Assembly: GCA_043553855.1 (NCBI GenBank)
Contig: CP121336.1
Location: 1,798,001 to 1,862,000, forward strand
Source of the DNA: JAUIAS01 sp030425395
Lineage (GTDB): Bacteria > Pseudomonadota > Alphaproteobacteria > Rhodobacterales > Rhodobacteraceae
DNA: 64,000 bases
Reading direction: 5' to 3'
Shown here: positions 47,798 to 57,828 of the stretch, one piece after another
How the letters are laid out: every line of letters begins with the position of its first letter
Numbering within the stretch: the stretch's first letter is position 1
The notes under the pieces: model-generated
Database searches by the model: none
The model's input: only the letters and a program-made list of their open reading frames with translations
Told to the model about the DNA's origin: nothing
Translations under genes and position numbers: made by a program

Positions 47798-48952
47798 ATG
47801 ACATCGTCCCCCAAACTTTTTGAACCTATGAAATTGCGTGAACTGACCACCAGAAATCGCGTCGTGATTTCCCCGATGTGCCAGTATTCCGCCCATGACG
47901 GACATATGGACGATTGGCATCTTGTGAATCTGGGCCGGTTCGCAATAGGCGGTGCGGGGATCATTTTCACTGAAGCAACAGCGGTTCAGAAATCGGGCCG
48001 TATCACCCATGGCTGCCCGGGTTTGTGGACCGATAGTCAGATTGCGGGTCATGCGCGTCTGGCGCACTTTGCCCGGCGCAACGGGGCGATTCCGGCAATC
48101 CAGTTGGGGCATGCGGGCCGCAAGAGCGGGATGCAGCGCCCATGGTTTGGCAACGGGCCATTGAACGACGATGATTTCCGGCGCGGGGACATGCCGTGGA
48201 CTCCGGTCGGTCCCTCTGAAATCCCGGTTGCCGAAGGATGGCCGGTGCCGCATGCCCTGACGTCCCAAGATATCGCAACCCTGATCGAGGATTTCAAATC
48301 GGCGGCACAACGCGCCCTTGTGGCCGGGTATCAGATCGCCGAGATTCACGGCGCGCATGGCTATCTGGTGCACAGTTTCTTGTCGCCATTGTCGAACAAG
48401 CGCACCGATGAATACGGAGGCGACTTGGCCGGGCGGATGCGGTTGGCCCTCCAGATCGCCAAGGCCGTCCGGGAGGTCTGGCCGGATAACCTGCCACTGT
48501 TCTTCCGCACATCGGCAGTGGATGGAACGCCAGAAGGTTGGACATTGGACGATACGGTGGTCTTGGCGGCTGAGTTGAAGGCGCTGGGCGTCGATGTAAT
48601 GGATTGTTCCTCAAGCGGGATCGCCGGAGCGGCCACCGCCGGGCTCAAGCACAAGCGCCAGCCGGGGTTTCAGGTCGGCTATGCTGACAGGGTGCGCAAG
48701 GACGTAGGTATGGCAACCATGGCCGTTGGTTTGATCACGCACCCCCAGCAGGCCGAGGAAATTCTGCAAGACGGCAGCGCCGATCTGATTGCCATCGGAC
48801 GCGAAGCCTTGGTCAACCCGATGTGGGCATTGCATGCGGCGCATGCGCTGGGTCAGGATACCGGGTTTGACACGTGGCCAGAACAATCGGGCTGGTGGCT
48901 GGCCGGGCGGCAGGCTACCTCGGATTTCTATCAACCCGACACTGCGGAATAG
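47798..48952 (+). CDS. Old Yellow Enzyme family NADH:flavin oxidoreductase
   Basis: A 384-residue FMN-dependent ene-reductase of the YqjM/NamA-like class. The Cys of VVISPMCQYSAHDG is the class-defining N-terminal motif. The substrate-binding region IQLGHAGRKSGMQ has the HAGR motif, and IHGAHGYLVHSFLSPLSNKRTDEYGG is a strong family signature. The ATG at 47798 has an ACAGGA site. It diverges from the gentisate operon and is followed after 20 bp by the proline-racemase-family gene. A role in reducing an unsaturated intermediate is possible. Confidence 0.88.
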   Translation: MTSSPKLFEPMKLRELTTRNRVVISPMCQYSAHDGHMDDWHLVNLGRFAIGGAGIIFTEATAVQKSGRITHGCPGLWTDSQIAGHARLAHFARRNGAIPAIQLGHAGRKSGMQRPWFGNGPLNDDDFRRGDMPWTPVGPSEIPVAEGWPVPHALTSQDIATLIEDFKSAAQRALVAGYQIAEIHGAHGYLVHSFLSPLSNKRTDEYGGDLAGRMRLALQIAKAVREVWPDNLPLFFRTSAVDGTPEGWTLDDTVVLAAELKALGVDVMDCSSSGIAGAATAGLKHKRQPGFQVGYADRVRKDVGMATMAVGLITHPQQAEEILQDGSADLIAIGREALVNPMWALHAAHALGQDTGFDTWPEQSGWWLAGRQATSDFYQPDTAE

Positions 48953-48972
48953 CAACGAAAGACGCAGAAAGT

Positions 48973-50001
48973 ATGCGCACCACCAAAACCATCCATGTCA
49001 TTTCCGCGCATGCCGAAGGCGAGGTCGGCGACGTGATCGTGGGTGGTGTTGCGCCGCCCCCCGGCGATACACTTTGGGAACAAAGTCGGTGGATCGCGGA
49101 AGATGGCCGGTTGCGAAATTTTGTTCTGAACGAACCACGTGGCGGAGTTTTTCGCCACGTGAACCTTCTGGTTCCACCCCGCGATCCCAAGGCGGACGCG
49201 GCATTCATCATCATGGAGCCGGAAGACACGCCGCCGATGTCGGGATCAAATTCGATCTGTGTTGCGACGGTACTTCTGGATGCAGGCATCATCGAAATGT
49301 CCGAACCGATCACCGAATTCACGCTCGAAGCCCCCGGCGGGCTTGTCCGGGTTCGGGCAGAGTGTCGTGATGGCAAGGCCGAACGGATATTCGTGCAGAA
49401 CCTGCCCAGTTTTGCCCAAACGCTCGATGCGGCACTGGAGGTAGCGGGTCTTGGCACGCTGCGCGTCGACACGGCCTTTGGTGGCGATAGTTTTGTCATT
49501 GTCGATGCTGCATCGCTGGGCCTGACTTTGACCGCGGATGAGGCACACGATATTGCCCGGATAGGGTCCGGAATTGCCAAAGCGGCAACAGAGGCTATCG
49601 GCTTTCACCATCCTACAAACCCCGACTGGAAACATATTTCCTTTTGTCTTTTTGCCGGTCCCTTGCACGATGACGGAACAGAACTCCGAGCTGGGGCCGC
49701 CGTGGCGATCCAGCCCGGCAAGGTTGACCGGTCGCCGACCGGGACCGCCCTTTCCGCGCGAATGGCAGTTTTGCACGCGCGGGGTCTGATGCAGATCGGC
49801 CAGCAACTGATCACAAGGTCGGTGATCGGATCGACATTCACAGGCCGAATTCTTGGGGAAACAATGGTCGGAGACATGCCTGCCATTGTGCCTGAAATCA
49901 GCGGGCGTGGGTGGATTACCGGCATTCACCAACACATGCTTGATCCGTCTGACCCTTGGCCCGAAGGATACAGACTGACCGATACATGGGGTGCGCGATG
50001 A
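48973..50001 (+). CDS. Proline racemase-family protein with Ser/Thr active-site pair
   Basis: A 342-residue proline racemase-fold protein. In racemases and hydroxyproline epimerases the two acid-base residues are Cys in MCGHG and SPCGTGT. Here the first site reads MSGSNSICVATVLL (Ser90) and the second DRSPTGTALSARMA (Thr256). Cys/Thr pairs are known for trans-3-hydroxyproline dehydratases and Ser/Cys for some epimerases; a Ser/Thr pair leaves no thiol base. The enzyme may be a dehydratase or act on another substrate. It starts 20 bp after the OYE gene and ends 10 bp from tamB on the other strand. Confidence 0.8.
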   Translation: MRTTKTIHVISAHAEGEVGDVIVGGVAPPPGDTLWEQSRWIAEDGRLRNFVLNEPRGGVFRHVNLLVPPRDPKADAAFIIMEPEDTPPMSGSNSICVATVLLDAGIIEMSEPITEFTLEAPGGLVRVRAECRDGKAERIFVQNLPSFAQTLDAALEVAGLGTLRVDTAFGGDSFVIVDAASLGLTLTADEAHDIARIGSGIAKAATEAIGFHHPTNPDWKHISFCLFAGPLHDDGTELRAGAAVAIQPGKVDRSPTGTALSARMAVLHARGLMQIGQQLITRSVIGSTFTGRILGETMVGDMPAIVPEISGRGWITGIHQHMLDPSDPWPEGYRLTDTWGAR

Positions 50002-50011
50002 ATTCAGATTC

Positions 50012-53000
50012 TCAGTAATCGCGTCCAAAGAACACGCCGATGCCGGTATTTCCGTCCGAGGCAACGCTGCCCTTGACCGTCAGCGAAGGGTTGAGATCAA
50101 GGTTCAATGTCACCTCGCCAGTATCGTTGCCTACGGTGAAATCGGTATAAACGTTCTGTGAGATATATTTCCCCGCGCGAACTGCGGTGCCGCCGTTTTC
50201 GTCGGTGACGATATCGAGATCGTCCAGATTCAAGCCGCTGCGCAACCGCCCAACCAAATCACTGCTTTTGTTGCCCGCGAGGGTCGCCACTGCTGAGGCG
50301 AGCTGAAGCGTCTGAAAGGCAGACAGTTCTGACAGGCTGCGACCAAAGAAAAGCTGGGCCAAGACCTCGTCTTCAGGGGCTTCGGGGGAGGATTCAAAAC
50401 TGACCTCCGGGGCCGAGGCCGATCCCTCGACGATGATGCTTGCCGTGCCTGCCGTGGTCGCGCTTGTCGCCACAAGCCGGATTGCCGGGTCAAGCCCCCC
50501 CTGAAACCCGGCGCTTCCCTCGGACAGGTCGAACCTCTTGCCCAGCAGGTCCAGCCGTCCGCGCACCAGATTGATGGACCCGGTGGAGGCCACGGCGTCT
50601 GATGTGCCGCCAATCCTGAGATTGCCTGCCATTTCAGCATCGAGGCCCCGCCCCCGCACGAACAGTCGGCCGGGAATGTTCAATGCGACATCCAACCGGT
50701 AGGGTCGGCCTGCCGAGGCTCGCCGTGTGCTGGCATCTAGGAGCAGGCCGGCGCGGGCCCGGTTTGCCCGCGATGCCGGTTTTTCGCCGATATGCTGAAT
50801 GTTGGGCAGGCTTCCTGCCGTGCTCAGGGCTGAAGGTTGCACCAAGATAGTGGTTTCACCCAATGTGACCGTGCCCTTGATCAATGCACCCCCGGTCAGA
50901 GGGCCAGTAACAGAAAGAGCAGCACCGACAGTTGTCTGGTAGAGGCGCGGATCGCTGATAACCAGATCATCAATTGATATCGCCAGATCCCCAACGGCAC
51001 TTGCATCAATCGTGACTGTGCCATCGGTTTTTAAAGAGCCACCAGATGCACCACGCGCTTGTGCGGATATGCGTGCGGTGCCGTTGGCCAGCCCGATACC
51101 CGCCTCGATATCCTCAAACACCAGGCCCGATCCCGGATCGACGAACCGGGCACCGGCCACGTCGATCTGGCCTGAAACGGCGGAAAGGTCGGTTCCGCCC
51201 CTCAGGGCCATGTCGAATTGAGCGGTGCCGATCACCGAACGAGGCTTTACAAACGGTTCGGACAAAGCCAGCGGCAAGCGGCCCGTCATGTTCAGGTCAG
51301 GTGTGCCCTGATCATCAACTTTTCCCGTTATTCGTGCCACGATCCCGCCGGCACCAGACGTGTCAAGTTGAACCGACCAGCCTCCGTTTGCACGATCTGC
51401 ACGGGCGGATACCTGCACCGGTCCCGACAAGTCAGGCACCAATGGCGAAATGTCGGGAAGAGATGCTTCAAGGGTTACTGCGGCATCGGAACCGGTCAGG
51501 GTCCCCAAAAGTTCGGCTGTGGTTCCATAGGGGGCATCAAACTTGCTTGCGGTGTTCCAGGCACCCGATGAATCGCGCGACAGTGTGCCGGACGCCGCCA
51601 ACGCACCGGTATGATCCGGGATCAGACGCGCTACGTCGTTGATCCGCACAGCGTAATCCAACTGACTGTTGCGGCTTGCGACAGCACCTTGAACCTTGGC
51701 TGAGAATTCGGAGCTTGTCATTTCAAAGCGATCAATAAAGAGCCCCTCGGTCCCACGCCTCGCACGAACGGCGATTTCGCTGTTCCCCCGTGTCAGTGCG
51801 TCGATCTGATCTTGCCCGGTTGTCAGGTCCATGGCCTGACCGGTCAGCTTGATGTCAAAACTGCCATCAAGCGGTGTCGCGCGCCCGCTTGCACTCATAT
51901 CCAGCGACCCGCCAAGGGGTTGGCCCGCGATGCCGGAAAATCGGTTCAGATCATCCGCCGCAAAGGAGACATCAAAGGCGACATCGGCGTCTGTGTCGAA
52001 CCCGGTCACTTTGGCATCCCCTCGCAGGGCATAGCCCGGACCCGCAAGCGTGAACTCCTGCAAAGACAGGCTTTCGCCTTGCCGCAGGTCAATCGACGTG
52101 GACAGGCGCGTCTGATCGCCAATGATCCCATCAAGGTCCGAGGCACCCAGATCCAGTCCGCTCGCTCCGGCCGACAGCTTGCCGCGCATCCATGCCGCAG
52201 CGGTTTCCGGGCCTTGTTGGGGGTCCGAGATATTGCCATCAAAGCCGACCAGAATTCTGTCGGCGCTCATGTCTTCGCGTTGCAGCCCGGAAACGCTGGC
52301 GCGTGCCACGATGGCATCGCCTTGGGCGGCGTCGAAAGTCACAAGGAAATCGGCTGTGTCGATCCGGGTGTCGATTCCGGGCAGGGGCAACAAGACGGGC
52401 TTACCGTTCGTGTCCGCATCCGCGATCCGCCCGCGAATATTCAGGCGCGTAGGCCAACCCGATGGGTTCAGGTCGATCCGACCGCCCAACGAAACTGCCC
52501 GCGCATCAAGGCGTAGTCTGGACAGCGACAGCGCCCCAGAGGCATCCCGCGTCCCGCTCGCCGACAGACCGACGTCTGGGCCAAAGAACGCGCTGTATTG
52601 CGGTGCAAACAAAGCCGTGACATCGCCGGACAAATTGGCGTTAAATCCGTGTCCGGCGTCTTGGGTGCCGGTCAGGATGACGGTGCCAGCCAAGCGGTCC
52701 TGATTATTGGTGCGCAACCGGATATCGGTGGTCAGATCGGCCAACGGACCCTCGCCTTGCACGGTCAGCGACAGCGAAGGCGCACCCGGGATATTCAGCA
52801 AGCGGGAAACCAGCCCGCCATCGGGTTCCTGAAAGGACAGATCAAGCGCGATGGACTGCGCCGCATCGTCGTAATCAAGCGTCGCGTTGAACTGTCCGCC
52901 AGCGTCGAACCGCTGCAACGACAGTGCAACATTGGCACGCGTCTCATCCAGAAATGCACCACCTTCAAGGCCAAGGACGACAGTTTCGCCCAAAAGCGGT

Positions 53001-53443
53001 GTCCCCAACGTCATCCGGTGTATGGCCAGCGATCCGATCCGAATGGAGACCGGCAGGTCTGGAAATGTAAATGGCGTTGCCTCTGCCTGAGGCAGATCGA
53101 GACCCTCTTGAGGAATCGGGGCGCGCAAGATCTCCAGCCGGGCTGCGCGCAGTGTTTCGACCTCAAGCGCACCACGCAGCAGTGCGCTGCGTGTCCAGTC
53201 TAGCTGCGCATCCTCCAGAATGAGCCAGACGCCGTCCCGGTCCGAGATGGTCAATCGGTCGAGCTGGGCCGTGGATGACAATGCGCCGGAGAACCCTGAC
53301 ACCGAGACATCCCGGCCATCCCCTGAAAGAGAGCTTTCGATAAGCTGTTCAAGATAGGATCCCTCGTCCCCGGCATCTTGGGCCAAGGTCGTTGTCCCAA
53401 AAAGGATGCACAAGAAAAGAGCGACCGTACGCAGCACCATCAA
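50012..53443 (-). CDS. tamB: TamB, inner-membrane component of the translocation and assembly module
   Basis: A 1143-residue AsmA/TamB-like protein. An N-terminal signal anchor (about residues 1-21, VALFLCILFGTTTLA) is followed by a very long beta-rich region of repeating short strands that spans the periplasm as a groove. The C-terminal DUF490 domain covers about 790-1143 and ends NTGIGVFFGRDY with a terminal aromatic residue. It bridges to TamA to insert outer-membrane proteins, and homologues also move phospholipids. Its start codon overlaps the tamA stop as ATGA, so the pair is coupled. Confidence 0.92.
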   Translation of the reverse strand: MMVLRTVALFLCILFGTTTLAQDAGDEGSYLEQLIESSLSGDGRDVSVSGFSGALSSTAQLDRLTISDRDGVWLILEDAQLDWTRSALLRGALEVETLRAARLEILRAPIPQEGLDLPQAEATPFTFPDLPVSIRIGSLAIHRMTLGTPLLGETVVLGLEGGAFLDETRANVALSLQRFDAGGQFNATLDYDDAAQSIALDLSFQEPDGGLVSRLLNIPGAPSLSLTVQGEGPLADLTTDIRLRTNNQDRLAGTVILTGTQDAGHGFNANLSGDVTALFAPQYSAFFGPDVGLSASGTRDASGALSLSRLRLDARAVSLGGRIDLNPSGWPTRLNIRGRIADADTNGKPVLLPLPGIDTRIDTADFLVTFDAAQGDAIVARASVSGLQREDMSADRILVGFDGNISDPQQGPETAAAWMRGKLSAGASGLDLGASDLDGIIGDQTRLSTSIDLRQGESLSLQEFTLAGPGYALRGDAKVTGFDTDADVAFDVSFAADDLNRFSGIAGQPLGGSLDMSASGRATPLDGSFDIKLTGQAMDLTTGQDQIDALTRGNSEIAVRARRGTEGLFIDRFEMTSSEFSAKVQGAVASRNSQLDYAVRINDVARLIPDHTGALAASGTLSRDSSGAWNTASKFDAPYGTTAELLGTLTGSDAAVTLEASLPDISPLVPDLSGPVQVSARADRANGGWSVQLDTSGAGGIVARITGKVDDQGTPDLNMTGRLPLALSEPFVKPRSVIGTAQFDMALRGGTDLSAVSGQIDVAGARFVDPGSGLVFEDIEAGIGLANGTARISAQARGASGGSLKTDGTVTIDASAVGDLAISIDDLVISDPRLYQTTVGAALSVTGPLTGGALIKGTVTLGETTILVQPSALSTAGSLPNIQHIGEKPASRANRARAGLLLDASTRRASAGRPYRLDVALNIPGRLFVRGRGLDAEMAGNLRIGGTSDAVASTGSINLVRGRLDLLGKRFDLSEGSAGFQGGLDPAIRLVATSATTAGTASIIVEGSASAPEVSFESSPEAPEDEVLAQLFFGRSLSELSAFQTLQLASAVATLAGNKSSDLVGRLRSGLNLDDLDIVTDENGGTAVRAGKYISQNVYTDFTVGNDTGEVTLNLDLNPSLTVKGSVASDGNTGIGVFFGRDY

Positions 53444-55224
53444 AACGCCTGGCCTATTCCGATGTAAAGCTTGAACCCGTCATCGCCCGGCCCGGAAACT
53501 GGCAGGCCGACATCGACGCGAAGCGGCCCGATGCTCGTGTCATAGCGTAACCCGACCCCGGCACCGCTGTGCCATGTGCCTGACCCGTCAGGGAACATTT
53601 CGGCCCCGATATACCCTGCATCGGCAAACAGGACCGAGCTTATGTCATCGGTAATCCCGATCCGCAGTTCCGCAGAAAGCCCGAGAAAGGACCGCCCGCC
53701 CACATATTGCCCTCCGCCAAGGTGAATGGAGTTGGACTGGAATGGTTGCCCCCGCACCGTGCCGCCGCCGCCGGAAAAGAACAGCAGATCAGCAGGTGAC
53801 TGCGCAAGCGAAGGACCGGCAACCGACCCGATTTGAAACCGCCCCGCGATCGTTACGGGCCGGGTTGAGCCAAAGCTGTGATACGCTCGGAGGTCTGCGG
53901 TGGTGGCAGCGCCATTCGGAATTCCGCTGATCCCCACAAAAGGGGTCAATTCAACATTGGCGTACCAACCATTGGTCGCATTCAGAGGCGCGTCGCGGTA
54001 ATCGAAAACCGCCGCCAGTGGCAACATCAGCATCGTGTAATCGCGCCGTCCGAAGGCATCAGTGGTGCGCGCCCGTCTGGCACCGATCCCCAGATCATAT
54101 GTGCGGTTGGCCGAGGCATAGCGCCGAATGCCGGTCAGGACCGTCGCACTGGTTGAATCAAGCGTTGCATCGTTGCGGCGCTCGATTTCGATTTCGGCAA
54201 AGAAGTCTGTGTCTTCGTTGAATGTCGCGGGCCGGTCGAAACGGATCGAGGCGTTGCCGTCCACGCCGCTGGTTTGGCCGCCTATTCCGGAAACCTCAGC
54301 ATCAATCCGGAGCCGTTCCGCCCCACCCAACAAGTTGCGATGCAACCAATAGGCAGACAGGGCGACGCCATCCAGAGATGACACCTCGGCCCCGGCACCC
54401 AACGATCGGGGAAGCCTGTCAGACACATCTGCGGTGATGGCAAGCGTGCCATCCTGCGCGATGGTGTCCGCTTCGGTCAGGATTGCAGCGCCAAAGGTTC
54501 CGGTGCGGCGCAGGCGCGTGGTTGAGGCGGCGATTTCATCTGGGTCGAATACGGTGCCTTCGGGCAGGCCGGCGATCTCGCGGATCCGGTCGGGGCGCAC
54601 GCCCGTCGTGCCTGTGACCAAGAGTGGGCCAAAACGGACACGCGGACCCGGTGCAATCCGCGCGCTAACCGCAAGCTGACGGGTCGTGTGGTTGGCCGTG
54701 ATCTGCTGCTGGGCAAGGCGCGCCTTGGCATGGCCCTGTTGCCGCCATCCTTCTATCGCGGCGTCAACCGCGGATCGTATTGACGCAAGCGAGGCAGGCT
54801 GCCCGGTGGCAAGGGCTGGCGACATAAGCGCGCCATTGGCCAAAGGTCCGATATTCGTTTTTCCAAACCGGAATGGCGGGCCTGTTTCGACATCAACCGC
54901 CACCGAGGCCACGGATACGGGCAGTTGGATCTGTGAAATGGTCGCGGCTTCTCTGCCGTCGATGCGGATTTTGACCGTTCCCGCAAAATACCCATTGGCA
55001 TAGAGTGCCTCTGTGATCCCTCTGTAATCGGCCTGCGCGGCGGCGACGATCTCTTGCGGTGAGGGCTCCTGATCCTGTTGCTTGAGAAGGGTAAGGCTGG
55101 CGGCCCCTGCCAGAGAGTCGCGCAAGCCGCTGTCAGAAGCGTCGAAACGATATTCAAACGCATGCACTGGCGCGGCCAGCGCCATGGCAATCATCGTCCA
55201 GAAATATCGTGTCAGCCTGACCAA
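53440..55224 (-). CDS. tamA: TamA, outer-membrane BamA-family assembly protein
   Basis: About 594 residues. A signal peptide (RYFWTMIAMALAAPVHA) is followed by POTRA domains to about residue 270 (for example VETGPPFRFGKTNIGPLANG, IREIAGLPEGTVFD) and a 16-strand Omp85 barrel. The conserved barrel motif reads FFSGGGGTVRGQPFQS, and the C-terminus ends LYIGIGQAF. I prefer the TTG at 55224 (GGGGG just upstream) over the GTG at 55251; an ATG at 55194 is also possible. It is first in a two-gene operon with tamB. Confidence 0.9.
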   Translation of the reverse strand: MVRLTRYFWTMIAMALAAPVHAFEYRFDASDSGLRDSLAGAASLTLLKQQDQEPSPQEIVAAAQADYRGITEALYANGYFAGTVKIRIDGREAATISQIQLPVSVASVAVDVETGPPFRFGKTNIGPLANGALMSPALATGQPASLASIRSAVDAAIEGWRQQGHAKARLAQQQITANHTTRQLAVSARIAPGPRVRFGPLLVTGTTGVRPDRIREIAGLPEGTVFDPDEIAASTTRLRRTGTFGAAILTEADTIAQDGTLAITADVSDRLPRSLGAGAEVSSLDGVALSAYWLHRNLLGGAERLRIDAEVSGIGGQTSGVDGNASIRFDRPATFNEDTDFFAEIEIERRNDATLDSTSATVLTGIRRYASANRTYDLGIGARRARTTDAFGRRDYTMLMLPLAAVFDYRDAPLNATNGWYANVELTPFVGISGIPNGAATTADLRAYHSFGSTRPVTIAGRFQIGSVAGPSLAQSPADLLFFSGGGGTVRGQPFQSNSIHLGGGQYVGGRSFLGLSAELRIGITDDISSVLFADAGYIGAEMFPDGSGTWHSGAGVGLRYDTSIGPLRVDVGLPVSGPGDDGFKLYIGIGQAF

Positions 55225-55349
55225 AACGCCCCCACAGGTTACTGCCCGCACCGTTCGGCACAGATCACACCGCCCCGTCTTCGCGTGGCCCGCCGCGAAT
55301 GACCAGAGGCAAACGCAACTTTGGCAAGACCCCGCCGATTTAGGGCGTG

Positions 55350-57083
55350 TCAGAACCAGTCTGCGCGCATGTCATAGGCGGATTGGTCGTTTGCGGACAA
55401 GGTCCGGCACCAACCCTCGACGCGCGATAGTTCCCTGTGAAAGAAATAGCGCGCGGCCTGTGACTTGCCATTCAGAAATCCGCTGGAACCCTCTGTCTTG
55501 GCTTTGTTGTTGGCGGCATTGACGATCCGCAGCCACATCCACCCCATCACGACATGGCCAAGGCAATCCAGATAAAGCGTGGCATTGGCCAACGCCCTGT
55601 CGGGGTCAGCGGCCAAACCACTGACCAGCGTGCCGGTTGTGGCCTCCAGTTGCGACAGGGCCGTGTGCAAGGGGTCGCCGAACTCCGCTGGGGCCATGGC
55701 AATGTCATCGCGGATCGCCGTGGCAAGCGCATTTAGCCCGGCACCGTTGGACATGGGCACCTTTCGCGCCAACAGATCGAGTCCCTGAATGCCGTGGGTG
55801 CCTTCGTGGATCGGATTCAGGCGATTGTCGCGGTAATGGCGTTCCACGGGATAGTCGCGGGTATATCCGGCCCCACCCAGGATCTGGATTGCGTGTTTAT
55901 TGGCTTCTAAGCAGAATTCCGAAGGCCAACTTTTGGCAATCGGGGTGAGCATTTCAAGCAAAGTCATGGCGGTTTCATCGCCGGCCTTGTGCCGGTCAAC
56001 CAGCGTCGCGCACAAAATGGCCAGCGCCAATGCCGGTTCAACGGCCGCCTTTTGCGCGACAAGCAGGCGGCGAATATCCGCATGTTCGATGATCGGAATC
56101 TGGGGGGCCTTGGCATCCTTGCGGGTCACCTGGCGGCCCTGCGGGCGCTCCAATGCATAAGCCAGCGATGCCTGATAGCCGGCTTGCCCCAGGGCCGTCG
56201 CCCCCATTCCGACGCCGATGCGGGCTTCGTTCATCATCTGGAACATATAGAACAGGCCCTTGTTCGGTTCTCCTACCAATTCGCCGACACAATCGCCACG
56301 CTCGCCAAAGTTGAGCGCGCAATTCGTGGTTCCGCGATATCCCATCTTGTGATTCAGTCCGGCAAGGGTCACGTCGTTCTGGGTTCCGTCCAATCGGATC
56401 TTTGGCACGATGAACAGTGAAATGCCTTTGACGCCTGCGGGCGCATCTGGAAGCCGCGCCAGAACCATGTGCACGATGTTTTCGCTGATGTCCTGTTCAC
56501 CGCCTGAAATCCACATCTTGCGTCCGAACAAGCGATAGGTGCCGTCGTCGCCGGGTTCGGCGCGGGTTGTGATATCCGACAGCGATGATCCGGCTTGGGG
56601 TTCACTCAGGCACATTGTGCCGAACCACCGACCTTCGATCATGGGGGTCAGATAGTCGCGTTTCTGCGCCTCGGTGCCAAAGGATTGGATCAGCCGACCC
56701 GATCCTACGGTCAGCAAGCCGTAAGCCGATAGCGAAATGTTGGAGGCGGAAAAGATAAAGGCTGCTGCCTGATGAACGGTTTCGGGCAGGCCCATGCCGC
56801 CGAATTCCGCGTCAAATCCTGATGCAATGAACCCGGCTTTGACATATGCGTCCAACGCAGGTTTGACGACGTCGGGAAGGATTGCGCGCCCGTCTTCGAA
56901 CCTGGGTTCCTGTTCGTCCAGAATTTTTCCATGGGGCAGGAAATGCTGGGTCGCGATCTGCTCTGCCGTGTCCAGTATCCCGGTCACTGCGGCCCGGTCC
57001 AGATCGTGCGCTTCGATCAACGGGTCGATGGCGGCCACATCGAAAAGCTGAAACTCCAGATCTTGTCTGTCATATGCGCGCAT
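55350..57083 (-). CDS. Acyl-CoA dehydrogenase (DmdC/AidB-like long form)
   Basis: A 577-residue FAD acyl-CoA dehydrogenase of the long type with an extra C-terminal helical domain. Core motifs are GTMCLSEPQAGSSLSDITTRAEP (FAD/substrate), RLFGRKMWISGGEQDISEN, and the catalytic-region ILGGAGYTRDYPVERHYRDNRLNPIHEGTHGIQGLDLLARK. The length and C-terminal part match enzymes such as methylmercaptopropionyl-CoA dehydrogenase (DmdC) and related long-chain types. No other DMSP-pathway gene is near, so the substrate remains open. It is monocistronic on the minus strand, 130 bp from rnd. Confidence 0.88.
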   Translation of the reverse strand: MRAYDRQDLEFQLFDVAAIDPLIEAHDLDRAAVTGILDTAEQIATQHFLPHGKILDEQEPRFEDGRAILPDVVKPALDAYVKAGFIASGFDAEFGGMGLPETVHQAAAFIFSASNISLSAYGLLTVGSGRLIQSFGTEAQKRDYLTPMIEGRWFGTMCLSEPQAGSSLSDITTRAEPGDDGTYRLFGRKMWISGGEQDISENIVHMVLARLPDAPAGVKGISLFIVPKIRLDGTQNDVTLAGLNHKMGYRGTTNCALNFGERGDCVGELVGEPNKGLFYMFQMMNEARIGVGMGATALGQAGYQASLAYALERPQGRQVTRKDAKAPQIPIIEHADIRRLLVAQKAAVEPALALAILCATLVDRHKAGDETAMTLLEMLTPIAKSWPSEFCLEANKHAIQILGGAGYTRDYPVERHYRDNRLNPIHEGTHGIQGLDLLARKVPMSNGAGLNALATAIRDDIAMAPAEFGDPLHTALSQLEATTGTLVSGLAADPDRALANATLYLDCLGHVVMGWMWLRIVNAANNKAKTEGSSGFLNGKSQAARYFFHRELSRVEGWCRTLSANDQSAYDMRADWF

Positions 57084-57213
57084 TGTTCCACCTCATTCCT
57101 TGCATGCGGCCAAGATAGGCCACTTGGCAAAGCCTTGCCCACTCTGACCCTGCGGCAGTTGAGTTCCAAGTCCAAAGCCCGTATTTGGGCTTAGGTATAA
57201 TAAGGATCGGCGC

Positions 57214-57828
57214 GTGGCGAATTTCCTCTATCAGGGTGACCTACCCGACGGGCTCGATCTCGGGGCGTCGGTGGCTATAGATTGTGAAACGATGGGGTTG
57301 AACCCGCAGCGCGACAGGCTTTGCGTTGTGCAGCTTTCCGGTGGGGATGGGAACGCCCATATCGTCCAGATTGCCAAGGGGCAGCGCGACGCGCCCAACC
57401 TGTGCGCGCTATTGGTGAACCCGGACGTTCTCAAGCTTTTTCATTTTGGTCGTTTTGATATCGCGGCGATGTTTCACGCCTTTGGTGCGCTGGCGGCACC
57501 GGTCTATTGCACCAAGATTGCCAGCCGAATGGTGCGCACCTATACCGACCGGCACGGGCTGCGGAACCTGACCCATGAGTTGATCGGCGTGGATATTTCC
57601 AAGCAACAACAAATGAGCGATTGGGGCGCGCCAACCCTTACAGACGCGCAGCTCGAATATGCTGCGTCCGATGTGCTGCATCTGCATCGGCTTAAGGAGG
57701 TGCTTGACGCACGGCTCGAACGGGAAGGGCGCACCGACATCGCGCAGGCCTGCTTTGACTTTCTCCCTACCCGCGCGCGGCTTGATCTGGTCGGGTGGCC
57801 GGATACAGACATTTTTGCACACTCATGA
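57214..57828 (+). CDS. rnd: Ribonuclease D (short form, exonuclease domain only)
   Basis: A 204-residue DEDD 3'-5' exonuclease. The catalytic acidic motifs are AIDCETMGLNPQRDRLCVVQLS, LFHFGRFDIAAMF and YAASDVLHLHRLKEVLDARL. It lacks the HRDC domains of the 375-residue E. coli enzyme, which is usual for this alphaproteobacterial form. The GTG start has AAGGA seven bases upstream. Its stop overlaps the kdsD start as ATGA, so it heads the Kdo/LPS export operon, a conserved but functionally unexplained neighbourhood. Confidence 0.93.
   Translation: MANFLYQGDLPDGLDLGASVAIDCETMGLNPQRDRLCVVQLSGGDGNAHIVQIAKGQRDAPNLCALLVNPDVLKLFHFGRFDIAAMFHAFGALAAPVYCTKIASRMVRTYTDRHGLRNLTHELIGVDISKQQQMSDWGAPTLTDAQLEYAASDVLHLHRLKEVLDARLEREGRTDIAQACFDFLPTRARLDLVGWPDTDIFAHS

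Noticed and set aside
55350..57083. Assignment of the acyl-CoA dehydrogenase as DmdC
   Set aside because: The long form fits, but the N-terminus differs from what I recall of characterised DmdC and no other DMSP gene is nearby, so only the family is claimed.
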